Shown: positions 56,195 through 64,000 of the stretch, in pieces
Layout of the letters: every line of letters starts with the position of its first letter
Position numbering within the stretch: the stretch's first letter is position 1
DNA from: Ophiostoma sp. CBS 140.51
Taxonomy: Eukaryota; Ascomycota; Sordariomycetes; Ophiostomatales; Ophiostomataceae
Direction: 5' to 3'
DNA length: 64,000 nucleotides
NCBI GenBank assembly: GCA_029298735.1
Contig: JANSLP010000056.1
Span: 1-64,000 of the forward strand
Notes under the pieces: generated by a model
The model's input: only the letters and a program-made list of their open reading frames with translations
The model's database searches: none
Told to the model about the DNA's origin: nothing
Translations under genes and position numbers: made by a program

Positions 56195-58330
56195 CTACTC
56201 CGCCGCAAAATATCGCTTCGTCTTGCTGCGGACCTGCTGGGCCTTGACTTCGGGCGGCACGACGGTGTGGTGCACCACATGCGGGCGGTAGATGGCATCA
56301 ACGGGGGGCATCCTATGTTGTTAGCGGCGTAGCATCAAGGGTAGTGAAGGGGAATGTACGCACCAATCATCCAAACTCAGTGGAAAGTACTCGTAGAGGA
56401 GCTCTCCATTCTCAAACGAGTCGCTCTGGGCAGCCGAGTTGGCGGCGGCACTACTACCACCGGCCGCGGCCGACGTTGTGGACGATGAAATGGCAGGTAG
56501 GGCGATTGCCGTAGTTGTAGTCGCACTGGTACCGAAAGGCGGGCTGTTGGAAGGAGGGTCGGTGCCGATACGGTTCGACGGGCTGCGCTCATCTTCGGAT
56601 AGAGAAAGGTTGAGAGGGACAGCGGCACTGTTGGAGCGCTGCATCTGGCTTTGCTGCTGTTGCTGTTGCTGTTGCTGGAGTTGAAGCTGCTGCTGCTGCT
56701 GCGCCTTTGACCTAGACGGCGTCGAGTCGCTGTTCCACGCTGGAACGGGCGGCCGTGTTTGGCTCGGGGAAAGGGCCATCTTCTTGGCCGGGTGTGGGCT
56801 TTGTTGTGGTTGTTGTTGCTGTTGCTGCTGCTGCTGTGCTTGTTGTAACTGTGCCTGAGCCTGAGCCTGGACTTGTGCGAATTGTTGCGACCAGTCATTC
56901 TGCTGCGGCATATTTCCCAACAAATTGTACCGCTGGAAGTTTTGCGCCATGTCGATACCGCTGCTGTTGCTTCGGTGTTGACCCTGGTGCATGGCTGCGT
57001 CGAGAGTACCGGTTGACGATAGAGAGTGTTGGCGATCGAGCTGTTGCTGCTGCTGCTGTAATTGTTGTTGTTGCTGTTGCTGTTGCTGTTGCTGCTGTTG
57101 GATCTGTTGCTTCTTGTCGACAGCCGTGCTGCTCCCCGTCAAAGGCACGTCCCGTTTGCTGACAAAATTGCGTGGACTCCGGCCGCGCACAATGACGGGA
57201 CCAGACTGGATCTCGGCAATATTGACCCACTCGCCGTCCTCGTTGCTCTTGTCACCGCCGCCACCGCCGCCACCGCCGCTGGTGGTGGCCGCATCCGCTT
57301 CGGGCTGGATGCGTCCAAGCAGATTGATCTGCACAACATAGTGCTGCTGCTGGCCCTTGCGGCGGCCGTTATTGGCGGTCGCGTGCTTAAACTGCAGGCG
57401 CTTCCACGAGACGGGCACAGACACGCGGCCATTGTCGAGTTCCTGGCCGTTGGCCAAGTCGATGGGCACATTGGGTGGCGAACCAGCGACTTTGGACGAG
57501 TCGTCGTTTTGTGTTGTGGAGTTGCTGCTATTGTTGTTGTTCGCGGCATTGGCGGCTGTGCTCTTCCAGGGAATGCAGATAATTTCGGTCGTCTTGCCCT
57601 CGATACTTTCGACAGCCGAGATAGACGCTGCAAGCTCGAGCACGGCCACGTGCCGGCCCTGATCGGTGACAATGTGTGTGACTTGCCGCGGTAGGGTGAT
57701 TTGTCCCGAGCACCACCACAGGTTGCGGCGGTAGCAGGTGAGTTCAAGCGGGCGACCCGTGTTTTCGGCCGAGTAGACGTCTTCAGCCAAGAAGAACATG
57801 CCAAAAAGCTCGGCGGTCATGGCAGGCTCCGAAAACTGACCTGCCTCGTCAACGACGGCGGCTTTAATGACGGGCGCGCCGAAGCCGAGCAGTTTGTTGT
57901 CGAGCCCTTCATCTTGTGGTGATGCGGATTGCAAGAAGCCCTCCGGGTTGTGTGGTGTGAGTTCATAGGGCCGGCCGGTGTTTGCGACGGAATAGGGAAA
58001 AGGGTCTTCAAAGGTGGTGGAAAAGGTCTCGAAGTCGTATGAGGGTGTGAAAGGTAGTGGCAAGCCATTGACGTTGTCGCTAGCAGGTTAGCAGGTGCGA
58101 GCGTGCGAGCTTCTGCTGAGCGCATGTGAAGCGAGCGAAGCGAGGATAATGGAACAAAAAACTTACAGGAGAGCTTCGTCAAAGGCAATGTCCTGGTCAA
58201 AGGCGTCGAGGTTCAGGCCACCGGCGCCGGGATTTGGGTGTTGGACATTGACATTGACGCCGAGACCGAGCGCATCGTTGTTGGAGCCAGCCGTTACGGA
58301 GAGTGTGGACATGGAATTGTAGCCGGCCAT
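56195..58330 (-). CDS. vib-1: NDT80/PhoG-family transcription factor, VIB-1/XprG-like
   Basis: Three exons, 58330-58167, 58079-56364 and 56312-56195, encode 665 residues. The first intron has GTAAGT and CTAG borders with a GCTAAC branch; the second joins SLDD to WMPPVDAIYRPHVVHHT. The p53-like NDT80 DNA-binding domain spans about 110-370; QFKHATANNGRR and VIVRGRSPRNF are its DNA-contact signatures. Poly-Gln and Gln-rich tracts (57050-57110, 56640-56700, 56800-56870) and a Gly run interrupt the rest. The C-terminal RSKTKRYFAAE is typical of VIB-1/XprG proteins, nuclear activators of starvation proteases, autolysis and heterokaryon-incompatibility death. Length is close to Neurospora VIB-1. Choice between VIB-1/XprG and its paralogue FSD-1 rests on these features. 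Confidence 0.85.
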
Positions 58331-60566
58331 TGTCGCATCGTGGACGCCCGTGGGGGAAGTTGGGAGCGTAACTTTATCGGGTGTCGTAAGTCGTAGGTCG
58401 TGAGTCGCGATTGGAAGTAGGAATGGAGAGTCCGGCGCGGCGCAAAGGCGGAGAAGCCAAAAGCCAAAAGGCAAAAGCCAAAAGCCAAAAATGGGGGGGT
58501 GAGACTTGTGGTTGTGAGATTGCAAGGGTTCGAGTTCGTCGCGGGCGGGCAAAAGAGCTACTGGACACCCAAGCACTCGAGCACTCAAAAGACACGAACG
58601 ACGAGAAAAGGCGGCTGGGAGACGGCAAGGAAAGGCAAATTGGTCCCCTTGAGCGGCCTGTTCTTCTTGTTCGTTTCTTTTCCGTGTCTCTCTACCTTTT
58701 TCGTATTTTGTGTATTGTCGAACGTCCGAGTTGAGTTGAGTGTGGCTAGGCTCCCAAGCCTCGTTCAGTTTTGCGGTCGCTTTCGCTCTACGAGCTACCA
58801 GTCTTGCTGTTATCGCAGTCGTATGTAAAGACAGATAGGGCCATCGATGTGCAGAGTAAAGTCAAGCAAAATGCAAGGACCCTGTGCTTTTTGCCGTCTT
58901 TGTCGCTTCGAACCGTCTTGATAAGGTGGTAGGCGGAATGGTGTGGGAGAGTAGAGAGAGCCGCCACAAAAGAGGGGATGCAAGCTGTAAAAGGTCCGGG
59001 AAAAGAGTAAGTCGCAAAGAGATGCTCGATGCTGGAGAGTGCGGTATTGCCAGAAGAAGAGAGGTGAAAGAAGGAAGAGAAGTGATTGTTGGTCGTAGGC
59101 TGACGATGTGGCTAACTGGTGTAGTGGTGTCTCCTCGGCGCCTTCCTTCGTTCAACGCAAGGTCGTCAAAAAGCGAAAGAACAAAGGGCTCTTGGGGAAG
59201 GGAAGGTTCGACTTGAAAGGGCAGGGTTAAACGGAGGGGAATTGAGGAAAGAGAAAGTGGAGAGGGAAGTCAAGACGTCTCTGGTTGGTCCGGGAAGGAG
59301 GTCAGAAGTCAGAAGTCAAGAAAGGTCAAGGAAAGAGCCAAGAACCAACGAGCGCGTGTGGCAGTCACGAAGCAGACACAATGGAGAAAGAGAGAGCAAA
59401 AAGAAGTAAGAGCAACCGTCGTCCACACAAAGAGGTGAAAGAAAAGAAGGGGAACAGGGGAGAATTGGGAAGATGGAGGGTGGTCGCAAAGCTGTTGTTC
59501 GGTGGCGCAGACACCTGTGCCCCGTCAAAGATAGCGGAAAGAGCGAAGGGGAGGCTCAAAAAGGAGGCGATATGAGGGTGAGACTTGGTTTTGTTAGTGA
59601 GTTTAGGGGACGATGGTCGTACCGAAACGCTGAAAGAAGGAAAGAAAGAACAAAAGATTAGGGGTGTCCACCCTTGCGCACGCACACACGAAGAGCTAAA
59701 GAAACGCTAAACAGGGGTGGGATTCTTCTCTTTTTCTGGGGAAAAGTGGGCAAATGAAGAGAGCGGGACGGACTCGTTACAGTGGACCTTTTTGCGCGCG
59801 TGGAAGGAGATAAGAGAAAATGACACCCAAAATGAAGCCAGAAAAAGGGAAGAAGAAAGGTGACAATCGTGACCGTTTCGTTTCTCCTCAGTGGACCGCT
59901 GCGGCGATTAAATAGTAGTTACAGCGATTAGTTACAGCGCTAACGTGTCGGCTGATACAACTCTTCAAGAGAAGAGTAATAAAAAGAAAAGCGAGACGAA
60001 ATTAAAGAGAGAAGTGGCAGCAATCCTAGAATTGGCTTGTGAAACACAGGGCTTGGTGGTACAAAAGGCAGGCAAAGACAGCCAACACGTCATAAAGCAG
60101 ACATTGGCAGACTGTACCATATTCTCAGCATCTTACTTGTATCTTTTACGTGTACATATATCGACCCAGACTGTCTTGTTGGGGTTACGTGAACAGCAAG
60201 TGATAATAGGCTGAAGTCGTGAGAATAAATAGAAATAAAATAGCATACAGAAATATGTAAATAAAAGCATGATCCAATACGTGAGATATCAAGCAAAAAT
60301 CAGGATCAAATCAAATAACAATCACTTTCCATCCGTGAGTAAACCAAGATATCCAAACTAAATAAAGAATAAAAGCAAATCGTAATCAACGTGAAAACAG
60401 ACGTCAAGAAGAGTCTAGGTATTCATTCTCCCTTATGCCGAACCAAGATCCGACCACTGTTGTTTGTAAGCATGTGTTCAAAAGATACGAAGAAAGGGGT
60501 AAGGGGATCCAACCAGAAGAGAAGACGGGGACTTGAACCGCACTAGGAAAGGGAAAGGAGACACTC
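58331..60566. promoter_or_regulatory. Long leader/promoter region of the NDT80-like gene
   Basis: 2.2 kb between the NDT80-like start and the GH3 stop. The plus strand is strongly purine rich (about 58400-59830), so in gene sense it is a pyrimidine-rich upstream region, as expected for a long leader of a highly regulated gene. It contains short direct repeats of GCCAAAA around 58450-58490. No conserved protein was recognised. Confidence 0.5.
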
Positions 60567-63500
60567 TTAAGAACGGGAAGAAACGCCCTCAGAAAACCTA
60601 AAAACACTCACATTCTCAATGGTGTTGGTCAGTTCGTCAAACGCCTGCAGAACCTCAAACTGCATGGCCAGCAGCGGCTCGTACGCCTCGTCGGCCACCC
60701 AGCTCAGCACGCTGCGGACGGCGCGGTGGTTCTTGTTCTGGCGGACGGCCATCATAGCGAGGCCTTGAAGTAACAGCAAAGTGGAGGCTGAGCCGGCACC
60801 GGCGACGACTACAGGCGCGACAATGCCGCCTGTCGCCGTGTTCTCGTCGAAGGCCATGCTGTTGGGGGCTCCCGAAGACAAAAGACCGCCGCCGTCTTCT
60901 GTACTCAAGCTGGCAGAGCGGCCATTCCCACCGCCGTTTCCTCCACTACCCGAACCATGCATGGACCGCAACGGTTGCAGGGGCGGAAAGAAGTTGGCGA
61001 GGGCACTTCCCGGACTGCAGACAATAACGGTGCCCAGAAGTGTGTCTTCCGCAGCATCCTCAGTACCACTGTTGCCCTCGGCGCTGTCTCCATTGCCGTT
61101 CTTGTTGTTGTTGTTGTTGCCGCCGGCCACTTTGGCACGCACGACAGCACAGGTCTTGTTGTTGCCCTGCGACAGAGCATACCGATACAACTCGACCACT
61201 TCCGGTCCGGCCAACGAGGCAACATGGCTCAGCACGCCGTCGGCAATCTCGGGTCCCTGAATGAGATCAAAACTGATGCCCGCATTGGCCAAGTGACGTG
61301 TCAGGCCCTCGGGCGGTGACCAGCGGTTGAGGTCGGGAATCACAAGATTGGTGATGCGGCGGGGGAAAGCAACTTCCCAGCCGCCGCGGGCGAACCAAGA
61401 CCGTAAACTAGCCGTGCTCGTCGCAGCAGATCCAGAACTTCCAGGTCCTCCTGCCGCGACTGCATTACTGGCACCACCGCCACTGCCTCCACTCGGCGTG
61501 TTCCCCGTACTGCCGGCTGTGCTGCTGCCGCTGTCGTCGACCACGGGGATACCGGGAAACACACCGGGAAAACAGGAGCCGAGCTGGAGTTTTGTGACGC
61601 CGGGCTTTTGCGAGAGCAATCGTAAAGCCGTGCGGTGGAGTGAGCGGCCCACAGAGACATTGCGCTTGCCCGGGTCGACAAACAGGCCGCCGACGATGCC
61701 GATACCGGAGTTTTTGATGAAGTAGGTGGCACAGAAGCCATAGAGAGCCTGTGTGCTGCTGTTGCTGACAACCAAGTGGGACTCTTCAATGTTGGGGTTG
61801 TTGAGTTCAAAGGAGGAAGCGGTGGCGCTTCGAAGGTACTGGAGGTGGGGTCCGCTGGCGCGCGCAATGGCTTGCAGCAGCTCGTCCAACCCGCGGCCAT
61901 CGCGGTCGCGGTTGTACGTCTCGACCAACCAGTTGCGGCGTGATTTTAGGACTTTCTTGCTTTTCCGCAGCGTACCGGGGAGGGTGCCACTGGGGTTGTA
62001 CTCGTTAAAGAGGGCGCGCACGAGGGCGCTCATGGCCATTTCGGTAAAGTCAAAGGTGCAGATGTAGGTGCCAATGGTCTTGTCCATGGCAAAGTCGTAA
62101 GGCGAGCTGACGGCGACGACAATCAGATTCTTGTTCTGGCCGTTGGCGCGGAGCATGGAGCACATCATGGAGACGTGCTTGGTGAACCCGGCCTGATATA
62201 AGTTGCGGTTGGCGTCGGCCGTAACAATAATAATGGTGGAGGCGCGGTGTATCAGGTTCTCGTGAACAGGGCGGACGCCGTTGGCTGTGTAGGATGTATG
62301 AAGAAGTTTACCGTGGCGGGCACGGGCAAGCGAGCGGCCGAGACCACGGAAGACGCCTTCGCCACTCATAATCGCACCACGGTCGCGGTGTAGCCATTTG
62401 TCGTGGATGGACTGGGAGGATGCCGAAGAGGAGCCGAACTGCTTGTTCTCTAGCGTTTTTGTTGCAGACGAGGCGGGCAATGGCTTGACGAGGGGTGTTA
62501 ACAACAGCAACTCTTCGTGCTGGTGCATGGACCGAGACAGTGGGAGAAGCCGGTCACGGTCACGCATGACAGTGATTGAGTCGTCGTAGGCTTTGCGTGA
62601 CAAGGCGAGGTGTGACGGGTGAATCTTGGACAACAGTGACAGGCCTGGTGGGTTCAAAGCTTTGGCCCAGGATGTGCACCCGTTCTTGAGGTTGAGGACA
62701 CGGCGGAGTGATGTAAAGATGCGGTCGCGGGTGAGGATGCCGTTGGCGTAGCCGAGCTTGAGACCGGCAATGGCCTCGAGCTGGACGTCGTAGGCACGGC
62801 ACAGCATGACGATATCGCAGCCAGCCTCGACGGCCATGACGGTGCCGCCCTTGACACCAATCTCGTGACTCAGGGCCTCCATCTCTAGACACTCGGAAAA
62901 GGCGACGCCGCGAAAACCGAGCTCGTTGCGCAGGAGATCGTCGACGACCTGGTCGGACAAACAGGCATGGCTGACGTTCATGGACGGGTTGGCAATGCCA
63001 CAGCCACCAACAAACATGGCGTCGAGACGGCCACTGGTAATGGCGTTGCGGAAGGGTACAATGGCGCTAAGGCTCAGTTCTTCCAGAGTTTGTGTAATGA
63101 TGGGGATGTCGAGACTCGAGCCGAGAAAGTCGAGGTTGCCATAGGAGGGGAAGTGCTTGCCGCATGTTGCCAGTCCGGCATCCTTGTAGCCCTTCATGGC
63201 GGCGATGCCATACTGTGATACTTCTTGGGGGTCGTCGCTGGTGGCGCGCACACCGAGCGGCTGATAGCGGGCGTTGGTAAGGACGTCGAGGACAGGGCCG
63301 AGGATCATGTTGACACCGCAGGCAGAGACTTCTGTGGCAGTGGCTTTCGCAATGGAGTAGGCGAGGTCGGCACTGCCAGCGGCGGCGACGCCCATGGCGC
63401 TGGGGAACTGGCAAATGTAGTCCTCATCGAAGAGGGAGTTGACGCCGCCATTTTCCTGATCGAGGGCGATGAGGAGTGGGTAGGGATGGCCGGCATTGCG

Positions 63501-64000
63501 GGCTATTGTCTGCAGCTCCTGGACGAGCTTGGCCGTTTCATGGGCGGCTGAAAGAGAAGAGGTTAGGAGGTGATGTAGATATATACTCACATGTTGCTGG
63601 ACTTACACTTCAAGTTCTTTGCTGTGAGGAGGACGGAGCCGAGATGGTGCTCTTCAATGAGGTGCCGGATCTGGGGCGTGACTTCTGTGCCATCCCAGCC
63701 CATGATGAGCATCTGGCCAATGGCCCTGGCGAGTGTTAGTAATACCCATGACCTATCCAGGCTGGCATAACGTCGTCACGACATAACATCTTCTCGTCTT
63801 TCTCGTATAGAAGCTCCGTAGACCGGCCTCCGATGACCGGCAAAGGTTCGGGATATGTGGGCCTGTGTTATGCAGCATAACGAACACACGGGCAAGGAAA
63901 CAACATATAAAGAGCAACAGGGCACCCACACAGAAAGGACAAATAAAAAGAAGAGAAAGAAGAACATAGGAAAGAAATCATCACATACCAGTCCAGATCC
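60567..64000 (-). CDS. GH3 beta-N-acetylglucosaminidase fused to a GNAT domain; 5' partial
   Basis: Exons: 63547-60567, 63607-63725 and a last piece 63989-64000 continuing beyond the window; the intron 63726-63988 (GTATGT..CGCCAG, TACTAAC branch) joins DLDW to AIGQMLIMGWDG. The GH3 domain includes LIALDQENGGVNSL, GVNMILGPVLDVL and GKHFPSYGN. It matches fungal NagZ-like N-acetylglucosaminidases, which release GlcNAc from chitin oligomers. In NagZ the loop is KHFPGHG with a catalytic His and the nucleophile is Asp; here the loop is KHFPSYG and the nucleophile region reads SECLEM with Glu. After a middle GH3-C-like domain, about residues 590-780 form an acetyltransferase (GNAT) fold: GLFVDP, then SVGRSLHRTALRLL as CoA loop. 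Ser/Gly-rich inserts interrupt the C-terminal half. No signal peptide can be judged. A C-terminal intron at a GTGAGT near 60607 is possible. Confidence 0.85.

Noticed and set aside
58520..58545. GGTTCGAGTTC resembling a tRNA B box
   Set aside because: No cloverleaf can be built around it; it lies in the upstream region of the NDT80-like gene.
60500..60560. tRNA-like B box (GGTTCAAGTCC on the minus strand)
   Set aside because: The T stem has a mismatch, no matching acceptor arm or A box is found upstream, and the site lies at the 3' end of the GH3 gene.
1..64000. CRISPR arrays, bacterial operons or ribosome binding sites
   Set aside because: The window is clearly eukaryotic, with spliced genes; no regularly spaced repeat array is present.

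Overview
This 64 kb window is nuclear DNA of a filamentous ascomycete (Pezizomycotina, most likely a Sordariomycete). Genes are compact with short introns (about 50-260 bp, GT..AG, with TACTAAC-like branch points), exons are G+C rich, and the families are typical of these fungi: Zn2Cys6 and bZIP regulators, DHA1 and sugar MFS carriers, amdS-type amidase, peroxin 8, an NDT80/PhoG factor and a NACHT-WD40 protein. I found no rRNA, convincing tRNA or CRISPR array. Exon structures were built by hand from frame, splice signals and protein continuity; none is backed by transcripts.

Layout. 0-12.5 kb: an ABHD-type hydrolase, a HOL1-like MFS carrier, a Zn2Cys6 regulator divergently paired with an acetamidase-like amidase, an atypical bZIP protein and an ACT-type amine/amino-acid permease. 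12.4-17.6 kb is a 5 kb stretch with only one doubtful ORF. 17.6-33 kb: a repeat-rich GPI-anchored wall protein, a lysophosphatidate acyltransferase divergent from a DENND11/ANR2-type DENN protein, a Gly/Asn/Ser-rich low-complexity protein with stress-element-like sites upstream, and peroxin 8. 33.7-34.6 kb is a decayed APH-family phosphotransferase pseudogene. 34.7-44.3 kb: monocarboxylate-type MFS carrier, GH78 rhamnosidase, HSL-type esterase and a sugar transporter, which together look like a plant-glycoside utilisation block.

45.7-53.4 kb is accessory: a NOD-like NACHT-WD40 gene with two almost identical WD repeats, an ankyrin-like scrap, a broken pogo/Fot1-type transposase and a 12-cysteine secreted protein. 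53.8-64 kb holds an atypical hexokinase, a VIB-1/XprG-like NDT80 factor and a GH3 N-acetylglucosaminidase fused to a GNAT domain, which runs off the right edge.

The most interesting point is this right-hand block. In Aspergillus an atypical hexokinase (XprF) and an NDT80 factor (XprG) act together in the starvation/protease response, and in Neurospora the NDT80 factor VIB-1 controls incompatibility cell death. Here such a pair is convergent, next to a GlcNAc-releasing enzyme and within about 7 kb of a NOD-like receptor gene. Whether this is a functional neighbourhood or chance is testable by synteny and expression.
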